DNA of 19,679 bases, from assembly GCA_900318855.1 (NCBI GenBank), contig ONMG01000217.1, forward strand, positions 1-19,679, in the 5' to 3' direction. Below the pieces are notes generated by a model. The model was not told the DNA's origin and ran no database searches. It saw only the letters and a list, made by a program, of their open reading frames with translations. A program made the position numbers and the translations under genes. Position 1 is the first letter of the stretch, and the number at the start of each line of letters is the position of its first letter. Positions 7,421 through 13,654 of this stretch are shown one piece after another. This DNA is from an uncultured Prevotella sp. (GTDB lineage Bacteria > Bacteroidota > Bacteroidia > Bacteroidales > Bacteroidaceae).

Positions 7421-8953
7421 TCATACATGCTGCTGCGAGGCACGTCCGCGATACCACGTGATGAACCAGACAAGCGAGAGCAACAGGAAGAACAATCCCA
7501 GGGCATATCCCCAGGGACGGGGAATCCAATCGCCAAAAGCCTGGGTGCTCACAAAGAGGAAGGTGGAGCACACAGTGGTCATAAAAAGTGAGGGGATGAG
7601 TGTCATCCAGAAGCATTTCTTTTCCTGCACCAAATAGACAGTGATGGTCCACAAGGTGAAGCATGCCAAAGTCTGGTTACTCCATCCAAACCAGTTCCAA
7701 AGCTTATTGAAGCCATTGGGGTCAGCAATCTGCCAGGCCAATAAACCAAAGGCCATCAGAAACATAGGGATTGCTACAAACAGACGATTCGAGATGGGCT
7801 TCTGATTGAAATGAAAGGCCTCGGCAATGATGAGGCGGGCACTGCGAAAAGCCGTATCACCACTCGTGATAGGGGCTGCCACCACACCAAACACCGCAAG
7901 GATGCCACCGAAGATGCCCAGCCACCCGGTACAGATGTATTCCACCACCTTAGGAGCCGAGAAGAACTGCACAAGCGTCTTGCCGCCAGCATGCTGATAT
8001 TGGTTCAGGAAGTCGTTGACCACATTGGCATCCACCACCTGCTTCCAACCTCCATAGTAGAAGAAATACATGGATACCGTAGCCCATATCAAGGCTACGA
8101 CTCCTTCGGTAATCATAGCGCCATAGAACACCACACGTCCATGCTTCTCCGACTTGAGGCAACGGGCCATCAACGGACTCTGAGTGGCATGGAAACCAGA
8201 AATGGCTCCACAGGCAATGGTGAGGAACAGACAGGGGAAAAGGGGATTATGCTCGAAATAGTTCTTTACTCCCAACATGCTCTGTGGTACATTGAAATTG
8301 AAGGCAGCAGCACTGTCCCACACTTCGGGGAGCCGGGGCTGCTTTATGAATAAGCACACCATGAGCGCAACGGCCATGAAGAGCAAGGAAAAACCAAAGA
8401 TGGGATATATCTTTCCGATAATCTTGTCGATAGGGAGAAGGGTAGCCAGGAGATAATAGACAAAGATGATGCCTACCCAGACAAGCGTGTTCAGACAATA
8501 GTCACCAAGAATCAGTGCAGGCGAAAAGACAAACACCACACCGACCATCACCAAAAGGAAGGTGGCGAAGAAGAGCATAAAGGCTTTGGCCTTCTTGCCT
8601 AAATAGGCACCCACCAACTCGGGAATATCACGCCCCCCATGACGCATGCTGAGCATTCCGGAAAAGTAATCGTGCACGGCACCGGCGAAGATGCAACCAA
8701 ACACAATCCAAAGGTAGGCAGCCGGACCATACCAGGCTCCCATAATGGCTCCGAAAATGGGGCCTGTACCCGCAATGTTGAGGAACTGAATCATAAAGAT
8801 CTTCCAAGTGGGCATGGGCACATAGTCAATGCCATCGGCCATCGTAACAGCAGGCGTGGGCCTGTCATCGGGCTGAAACACCTTTACAACCAGGCGACTA
8901 TAAAAGACATAGCCCAGCAGCAAAGCAATCAGAGAAAGCGCAAATGATACCAT
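7421..8953 (-). CDS. cstA: CstA-family carbon starvation protein / pyruvate or peptide transporter
   Basis: CstA proteins are polytopic inner-membrane transporters associated with peptide or pyruvate uptake during carbon limitation. This one has 510 residues, shorter than the roughly 700-residue enterobacterial CstA but typical of the compact form. Conserved blocks include IAGTGPIFGAIMGAWYGP (60-77), FAGAVHDYFSGMLSMRHGG (89-107), an ISGFHATQSPLMARCL segment in the middle, and ITSGDTAFRSARLIIAEAF in the C-terminal half. Many hydrophobic helices fill the rest. The ATG at 8953 follows a -7 box at 8977-8984 with a leader of about 17 nt. The gene is divergent from the DigH-like hydrolase and lies upstream of the barrel gene and recR. 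Confidence 0.94.
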   Translation of the reverse strand: MVSFALSLIALLLGYVFYSRLVVKVFQPDDRPTPAVTMADGIDYVPMPTWKIFMIQFLNIAGTGPIFGAIMGAWYGPAAYLWIVFGCIFAGAVHDYFSGMLSMRHGGRDIPELVGAYLGKKAKAFMLFFATFLLVMVGVVFVFSPALILGDYCLNTLVWVGIIFVYYLLATLLPIDKIIGKIYPIFGFSLLFMAVALMVCLFIKQPRLPEVWDSAAAFNFNVPQSMLGVKNYFEHNPLFPCLFLTIACGAISGFHATQSPLMARCLKSEKHGRVVFYGAMITEGVVALIWATVSMYFFYYGGWKQVVDANVVNDFLNQYQHAGGKTLVQFFSAPKVVEYICTGWLGIFGGILAVFGVVAAPITSGDTAFRSARLIIAEAFHFNQKPISNRLFVAIPMFLMAFGLLAWQIADPNGFNKLWNWFGWSNQTLACFTLWTITVYLVQEKKCFWMTLIPSLFMTTVCSTFLFVSTQAFGDWIPRPWGYALGLFFLLLSLVWFITWYRGRASQQHV

Positions 8954-8976
8954 TGTAATGTTTTAATTCTTTCGTG

Positions 8977-8984
8977 CAAAAGTA
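8977..8984 (-). promoter_or_regulatory. -7 element of the cstA promoter
   Basis: On the minus strand TACTTTTG fits TAnnTTTG. At the matching -33 distance only a weak TTAG (9006-9009, 21-bp gap) is seen, which suggests a promoter helped by an activator. It interleaves with the divergent promoter at 8995-9026. Confidence 0.6.
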
Positions 8985-8994
8985 ATACTTTTAT

Positions 8995-9026
8995 TTTGAA
9001 TTAACCTAAAAATATATGTATCTTTG
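8995..9026 (+). promoter_or_regulatory. Promoter of the DigH-like hydrolase gene
   Basis: TTTG (8995-8998) and TATCTTTG (9019-9026) are 20 bp apart, matching the Bacteroidetes consensus. Start would be near 9033, leaving about 70 nt before the ATG at 9105. Confidence 0.75.
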
Positions 9027-9104
9027 TAGCCTCGAAGAGAGATTTTTCTCCAAACAGTGGCCGCTGTCCTCCAGGCAGCATCACGTATTATGGATATAAG
9101 AATA

Positions 9105-10790
9105 ATGAAACTCAATACTTACCGGCATTGTTTGCTCCTACTTCTATTGCTCTGCTGTTTTAATGCCAAGGCGCAGCTATTGTCCAACCGCACACCCAAA
9201 CGCGAGGTGAGAGCGGTGTGGCTCACCACTATCGGAGGTCTCGACTGGCCTCACTCCTATGCACAATCCACAAAATCGATGGAGCGACAGCAGAAAGAAC
9301 TCTGTTCTATCCTGAACCGACTTCAGAAAGCCGGCATTAATACGGTGTTGCTTCAGACACGCATCCGGGCCACGACCATCTACCCATCCTCCTACGAACC
9401 TTGGGACGGATGCTTGTCAGGATTCCCTGGCCGCAGCCCGGGCTATGATGCTCTGGCCTTTGCTATTGAGGAATGCCACAAAAGAGGAATGGAAGTGCAG
9501 GCTTGGGTTGTGACTCTTCCTGTTGGCAAATGGAATGCTTTGGGGTGCCAGCGACTGAGAAAGCGGTATCCGAAACTGGTGCGCAGAATCGATGGTGAGG
9601 GATATCTGAATCCGGAAAGCCCACAAACAGCACACTATCTGGCAGACCTTTGCGCGGAGATTACCCGCAACTACGATATCGACGGAATACATCTTGACTA
9701 CATACGCTATCCCGAGACATGGCCTGCAAAAGTGAATCCGGAACGGGGGCGCGCGAACATCACATACATCGCAAAGACCATCCATGACCGAGTGAAAGCA
9801 CTCAAGCCCTGGGTGAAAATGAGCTGCTCTCCCATTGGTAAAGCCGACGACCTTCCAAGAGCCTGGAGCCACGGATGGAATGCTTATAAAACCGTATGCC
9901 AAGACGCACAGGGGTGGCTGCAAAGCGGACTGATGGACGAGCTATTCCCAATGATGTACTTCAAAGACGATCAGTTCTTCCCCTTCGCCATAGACTGGAA
10001 AGAACAGTCGGCCGGACGCATCATTGCGCCCGGGCTGGGCATCTACTTCCTCTCCCCTAAAGAAAAGAATTGGAATCTGGATGTCATCACCCGGGAGATG
10101 GAGGTACTCAGACAGCATGACCTTGGACATGCCTACTTCCGGAGTCGATTCTTCACTGACAATGTGAAAGGCATCTATAGCTTTGCATCAGAAGACTTCG
10201 ACTACTCGCCAGCTCTTGTCCCGCCTATGACCTGGGCCTCAAGCTCAAAGCCTGGTGCTCCAACTCGCATGTCATGGAACCAAGAAGGCAACCGCCTGTT
10301 CTGGAACGGTGCCATTGACCACTCGGGGTGCCCTTACCTATTATATAATGTCTATAGCAGCCGGACCTATCCGGTCGACATCACCAATGGGAACAATCTT
10401 ATTGCCACGTATCAGCGAGACACCATAATGTCGCTTTCAAGGGATGGACGCTACTATGCTATCACAGCAATCGACCGTTACGGAAACGAGAGTGAACCAT
10501 TGCAAAGTGAAGAACCAAAAACAGTAGGGAATGCCACATCGGCAGAATTCTTAGCATGTGACGGCCTTCTGCTGAGACTGCCGCCAAAAGGGAATGTGCT
10601 TGATGCCAACTATGTTATAGTGGAAACACTACAGGGTGCTGTCATTGCCACTCTGCCCTACCAAGGACACACAGCCGACGTGAAGAACATTCCTGAAGGA
10701 ATCTATTGGCTAAGGTCGCTCGGGCGAAAGGGACGTACGCACAGGCTGGGTATGTTTGTGGTGAAAAGAAAAGCACTAAATCCCTTCTAA
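9105..10790 (+). CDS. Secreted GHL10/DigH-like glycoside hydrolase with FN3 and T9SS-like tail
   Basis: From the chosen start the product has 561 residues. It belongs to the glycosyl-hydrolase-like 10 family (relatives: E. coli DigH/YddW, which cuts denuded peptidoglycan glycans). The frame extends back to 9057, but that adds 16 residues in front of the signal peptide; ATG 9105 places MKLNTYRHCLLLLLLLCCFNAKAQ at the N-terminus, with cleavage by signal peptidase I after AKA. ATG 9090 is an alternative. The catalytic (beta/alpha)8 part (about 33-360) contains REVRAVWLTTIGGLDWP (33-49), NPESP (169-173) and DIDGIHLDYIRYP (191-203) with the conserved acidic residues. An FN3-like domain (about 384-465) and a C-terminal beta-domain ending IPEGIYWLRSL and GMFVVKRK follow; the last resembles a type IX secretion sorting domain. 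Substrate is probably peptidoglycan or another envelope glycan. Confidence 0.88.
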   Translation: MKLNTYRHCLLLLLLLCCFNAKAQLLSNRTPKREVRAVWLTTIGGLDWPHSYAQSTKSMERQQKELCSILNRLQKAGINTVLLQTRIRATTIYPSSYEPWDGCLSGFPGRSPGYDALAFAIEECHKRGMEVQAWVVTLPVGKWNALGCQRLRKRYPKLVRRIDGEGYLNPESPQTAHYLADLCAEITRNYDIDGIHLDYIRYPETWPAKVNPERGRANITYIAKTIHDRVKALKPWVKMSCSPIGKADDLPRAWSHGWNAYKTVCQDAQGWLQSGLMDELFPMMYFKDDQFFPFAIDWKEQSAGRIIAPGLGIYFLSPKEKNWNLDVITREMEVLRQHDLGHAYFRSRFFTDNVKGIYSFASEDFDYSPALVPPMTWASSSKPGAPTRMSWNQEGNRLFWNGAIDHSGCPYLLYNVYSSRTYPVDITNGNNLIATYQRDTIMSLSRDGRYYAITAIDRYGNESEPLQSEEPKTVGNATSAEFLACDGLLLRLPPKGNVLDANYVIVETLQGAVIATLPYQGHTADVKNIPEGIYWLRSLGRKGRTHRLGMFVVKRKALNPF

Positions 10791-10898
10791 GCAGGCTACT
10801 CCCCATAGGCAGGAGGCAAACATTGAAAAATTAGGCCATATAATGTAATAAAGCCATTGCCTTCGCGTTATCTTGATGAAACATAAAGCATACTGCCT

Positions 10899-11024
10899 AT
10901 GAAGTATTTTACCCCAGAAGAAGCTAAGCCGTCGGAAGCGACGCTAAACATCATTCGTCAGATAGCCTATACCTATCGGACATTCAAGATTAAAGGCACG
11001 ACAAAGGTCTACTGCCTCAACTAA
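10899..11024 (+). CDS. Small protein of 41 residues directly upstream of rpe
   Basis: ATG 10899 opens a 41-codon frame ending at TAA 11022-11024, 11 bp before the rpe start. The product begins MKYFTPEEAKPSEATLN, continues with IIRQIAYTYRTFKIKG and ends VYCLN. It is moderately basic and likely helical in the centre, with no signal peptide or membrane segment. From memory, short proteins of this form (an N-terminal PSE-TLN-I segment, a (I/V)AY-YR core and a C-terminal YCLN) are scattered through Bacteroidales genomes, but I cannot check this here and know no function. Close spacing suggests co-transcription with rpe. A poor -7 match TATCTTGA at 10869-10876 is the only upstream promoter candidate. 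Confidence 0.7.
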   Translation: MKYFTPEEAKPSEATLNIIRQIAYTYRTFKIKGTTKVYCLN

Positions 11025-11035
11025 CAATCAGAAAG

Positions 11036-11680
11036 ATGGAAACAATAGTATCTCCATCTCTGCTGTCGGCTGATTTCACAAATCTGAAAGACGACTTGGA
11101 GATGGTCAACAAGAGCCAGGCTCAATGGCTCCACCTTGATGTGATGGATGGGATATTCGTGCCCAACATTTCCTTTGGGTTCCCAGTCATCAAGGCCGTA
11201 AAGTCAGTTTGTAAAAAGCCGCTTGACGTGCATCTTATGATAATGCAACCTGAGCGTTACATCGCCCAAACGGCAAAATGCGGAGCTATGATGACGACCG
11301 TGCACCAAGAGGCATGTATACACCTGCACCGCACCATTCAGGAGATTCACGATGCGGGAATGAAAGCTGGCGTGGCGCTTAATCCATCTACTCCTGTGGC
11401 TACGCTTGAAGATATTCTCTGTGACGCCGACATGTTCCTGCTAATGAGCGTAAACCCAGGATTCGGAGGTCAGAAGTTCATTCCTCATACCTTGGCTAAA
11501 GTAGCTAAATTGAAGAGGATGCTTCTTGAAGCTCATTCGGAAGCATTGATAGAAGTCGACGGTGGAGTAACCAATGAGAATGCAACCCAGCTGAAAACAG
11601 CCGGGGCCAACGTACTTGTCAGCGGCAGCTACATCTTTAGAGCTCACGACCCACAAGAAGCCATAAGCACTCTGCTTTAA
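11036..11680 (+). CDS. rpe: Ribulose-phosphate 3-epimerase
   Basis: Rpe interconverts D-ribulose 5-phosphate and D-xylulose 5-phosphate in the non-oxidative pentose phosphate pathway in the cytosol. The 214-residue TIM barrel is of normal length. Family motifs: PSLLSADF (7-14), WLHLDVMDGIFVPNISFG (31-48; metal/catalytic H33 and D35), DVHLMI (64-69; H66), MSVNPGFGGQKFIP (137-150, phosphate and substrate loop) and IEVDGGV (172-178; catalytic D175). The start is 11 bp after the small 41-residue gene. Its stop is 15 bp from the end of the convergent sigma-factor gene, with no clear hairpin in between. Confidence 0.97.
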   Translation: METIVSPSLLSADFTNLKDDLEMVNKSQAQWLHLDVMDGIFVPNISFGFPVIKAVKSVCKKPLDVHLMIMQPERYIAQTAKCGAMMTTVHQEACIHLHRTIQEIHDAGMKAGVALNPSTPVATLEDILCDADMFLLMSVNPGFGGQKFIPHTLAKVAKLKRMLLEAHSEALIEVDGGVTNENATQLKTAGANVLVSGSYIFRAHDPQEAISTLL

Positions 11681-11695
11681 ACAGCTGCTGCAAGG

Positions 11696-12295
11696 TCAAG
11701 CAAGTTGAAACAGCTGCAGGTCGCATGATCGAGCCATCTTTCTGAGGTTAATCAATGCATACCTCATGCGCCCCAGGGCCGTGTTGATGCTCACATTGGT
11801 TGTCTCTGCAATCTCCTTGAATGACATCTGCTGATAGAAACGCATGTAGACCACCTCGCGTTGAGGAGCCGGCAGACGGTTCATGAGCTTGCGCACATCT
11901 GCCAGTACTTGCTCGTTGACATACTGACCTTCAATGCCGAAATCAACATAGTTGCTCGTACTGATGTTCGACAAATCATTGTCTTCAGTGGGCTCAATCA
12001 CCCTCCGAGCCCGGCGCTCCCGATAGTGATCGAGTATCACATTATGGGCTATGCGCATGCACCATGCTACGAACTTACCCGAAGGACTGTATCGCCCTTC
12101 CTGCAGTTTAGAGATGACCTTGACAAAGGTCTCTTGAAAAAAGTCCTCAGCCTCTTCCCGATTGCCTGCCACAAATAGGATATACGAATACACCTTCGAC
12201 TGGTTGCGCAAAAGCAACTCATCAAAGGCAGCATTATTTCCTTTGATATAAGAAAGGGCGAGTTCCTCGTCGCTCATCTTCTCCATTTGATTCAC
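11696..12295 (-). CDS. ECF-type RNA polymerase sigma factor
   Basis: The 199-residue product is an extracytoplasmic-function sigma-70 factor that would direct RNA polymerase to a dedicated promoter set. Sigma region 2 (about 22-95) has the core-binding DFFQETFVKVISKL segment (51-64) and the -10 recognition helix AWCMRIAHNVILDHYR (77-92). Region 4 (about 128-188) carries the helix-turn-helix MSFKEIAETTNVSINTALGRMRYAL (157-181). The linker is acidic (EPTEDNDLSN). ATGs at codons 4 and 7 are possible alternative starts. No anti-sigma factor gene is adjacent; the only neighbours are convergent rpe and a divergent LuxR-type regulator, so control is likely at the transcriptional level or by a distant gene. 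It has its own promoter at 12376-12407. Confidence 0.93.
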   Translation of the reverse strand: MNQMEKMSDEELALSYIKGNNAAFDELLLRNQSKVYSYILFVAGNREEAEDFFQETFVKVISKLQEGRYSPSGKFVAWCMRIAHNVILDHYRERRARRVIEPTEDNDLSNISTSNYVDFGIEGQYVNEQVLADVRKLMNRLPAPQREVVYMRFYQQMSFKEIAETTNVSINTALGRMRYALINLRKMARSCDLQLFQLA

Positions 12296-12375
12296 TTTCT
12301 TAAGATATTTGTTCCAAGTAAATGTATATCAATAGGCAAATGGGTTTAATTACTTATTATATCACTTTATTACTG

Positions 12376-12407
12376 CAAAGGTAACGACATTAATCTATAC
12401 TAACAAA
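12376..12407 (-). promoter_or_regulatory. Promoter of the ECF sigma factor gene
   Basis: On the minus strand TTTG (12404-12407) and TACCTTTG (12376-12383) are 20 bp apart, a good match to the primary sigma consensus. The leader is about 75 nt, so transcription by the primary sigma factor rather than autoregulation is suggested. Confidence 0.75.
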
Positions 12408-12487
12408 TTTTTAACATACAAATTGCAATCCATATCATCGAATAGACATAAATACGTAAGAAACGAAAGAAAAAGATGAGCATTTCC

Positions 12488-12518
12488 TTTGCTATTCTTC
12501 GTGATCATAGTACCTTTG
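12488..12518 (+). promoter_or_regulatory. Promoter of the LuxR-type regulator gene
   Basis: TTTG (12488-12491) and TACCTTTG (12511-12518) are 19 bp apart. The -7 box extends into a 10-bp perfect palindrome CTTTGCAAAG (12514-12523). The ATG follows at 12546, giving a leader of about 20 nt. Confidence 0.75.
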
Positions 12519-12545
12519 CAAAGATAAGCAATGTAAACCAAACTC

Positions 12546-13133
12546 ATGCCACCAAGAATAGCAATCATAAGCAATAACACCTTATCGATGGTTGGACTAA
12601 GACACCTCCTCCAAGAAGTGTTGCCATTGATGCAAGTCACCTTATTTTATGATGTCAATAGCTTGTTGGCAGAAGGCGCCGAATTGTTCTTCCACTATTT
12701 TGTTTCAGAGGACATCGTAGAGCAGGAACTTGAATTCTTTACTCAAAATAGACACAAGACCATTGTCCTGACACGCTCGGTTTCTACTGACGGACAATTA
12801 GAAAGATTCCGCTGCATCAGTGTCAATCAGCCCGAGAAGCAACTCGTCAAATCGCTGCTTACCATGGAGCAGAAAGCGCATTCACACGGACGCAATTTGC
12901 CTCCTTCTTTGCTGCCCAGTACTGAGGGAATACTTTCTCCACGGGAAATAGAAGTGCTGTCACTCGTGGTCAAAGGACTAATCAACAAAGAGATTGCCGA
13001 GTGTCTGCACATCTGTCTATCAACAGTGATTACCCATCGAAAGAACATTACTGAGAAACTCGGCACGAAAAGCGTATCAGCCCTGACAATCTATGCTGTT
13101 ACGCATGGTTATGTCGACATACACGATATTTAA
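12546..13133 (+). CDS. LuxR-type transcriptional regulator with degenerate receiver-like domain
   Basis: The 195-residue product has the layout of a NarL/FixJ response regulator. Its C-terminal LuxR helix-turn-helix is clear: LSPREIEVLSLVVKGLINKEIA (130-151) and STVITHRKNITEKLG (159-173). The N-terminal part (1-110) begins like a receiver (RIAIISNNTLSMVGLRHLLQ), but the acidic pair at the end of strand 1 is replaced by N10-N11, and the phosphoacceptor position at the end of strand 3 falls in FFHYFVSED (48-56) with no aspartate where expected. The conserved threonine/serine region is represented by TIVLTRS (72-78). It is therefore probably a phosphorylation-independent atypical regulator. No histidine kinase is adjacent; its neighbour is the divergent ECF sigma factor. 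Confidence 0.87.
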   Translation: MPPRIAIISNNTLSMVGLRHLLQEVLPLMQVTLFYDVNSLLAEGAELFFHYFVSEDIVEQELEFFTQNRHKTIVLTRSVSTDGQLERFRCISVNQPEKQLVKSLLTMEQKAHSHGRNLPPSLLPSTEGILSPREIEVLSLVVKGLINKEIAECLHICLSTVITHRKNITEKLGTKSVSALTIYAVTHGYVDIHDI

Positions 13134-13153
13134 AATAAAAGGTAAGCAAGCGG

Positions 13154-13582
13154 TCATCTTTGCCACCAGTGCTTCTTCTTCGGAGCTTCAGGCAATCCCA
13201 TGGTGCGGGCCTCTCGAAGCAGATCCTTCCAGGTCTTGCCTTCATGTACCATTCGGTAGATGACGCCCCAATCGGGCAGTCCGCCAAGGTTACGGTCATC
13301 AATGAAGAGATCGGCTTTCAACTTTCTTGAGAAATGATTATTATTGATTGTACCATTCTCCTCAGGATAATCCTTATTGATTGCCCAGAACTCGACTCCA
13401 CGCTGCCGACACCAGTCGATAGCCTCATCGAGCAGCTTTCCCTCTCTTACGGTCCAAAGAATCAGCCTATGATTCTCCTTGATAAGCATACGAAGCGTCT
13501 CAGTTGCAAAAGGCAACTCCTGTCCTATCCTTGGGTATTCGTGGGTAACAATTGTACCATCAAAATCGACTGCAATTTTCAT
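13154..13582 (-). CDS. Small HAD-superfamily phosphatase-like protein
   Basis: The 142-residue product shows HAD-fold motif I as VDFDGT (D6 and D8, nucleophile and acid/base), motif II as LWTVREG (T44), a basic residue at K87 or K89 in SRKLKADLF, and motif IV as FIDDRNLGG (D95-D96). It is short and has no evident cap domain, resembling from memory the compact BT0820-type HAD proteins of Bacteroidetes. The substrate is unknown. It lies 72 bp downstream of the BY-kinase gene on the same strand, separated by a 10-bp hairpin, so it may be the last gene of the exopolysaccharide operon or an independent unit. Its stop is 20 bp from the convergent LuxR-type gene. Confidence 0.83.
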   Translation of the reverse strand: MKIAVDFDGTIVTHEYPRIGQELPFATETLRMLIKENHRLILWTVREGKLLDEAIDWCRQRGVEFWAINKDYPEENGTINNNHFSRKLKADLFIDDRNLGGLPDWGVIYRMVHEGKTWKDLLREARTMGLPEAPKKKHWWQR

Positions 13583-13595
13583 ACTTTTAGTGACT

Positions 13596-13625
13596 AATAG
13601 GGTCGAGCCTTAGCCCGACCCTATT
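13596..13625 (-). terminator. Hairpin between the BY-kinase gene and the HAD gene
   Basis: AATAGGGTCG (13596-13605) pairs perfectly with CGACCCTATT (13616-13625), with a 10-nt loop. It lies after the kinase stop (13655) and 13 nt before the HAD start (13582). On the minus strand the sequence after the stem is AGTCACTAAAAG, without a U-run, so it is either a weak terminator, an attenuator or an mRNA-stabilising end. Confidence 0.55.
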
Positions 13626-13654
13626 GCTGTTTAACCTATTTTATTCGTAGATTA

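Noticed and set aside
11678..11717. Direct repeat AAACAGCTGC at 11678-11687 and 11708-11717 between rpe and the sigma gene
   Set aside because: Only 10 bp and partly inside coding ends; likely coincidence.
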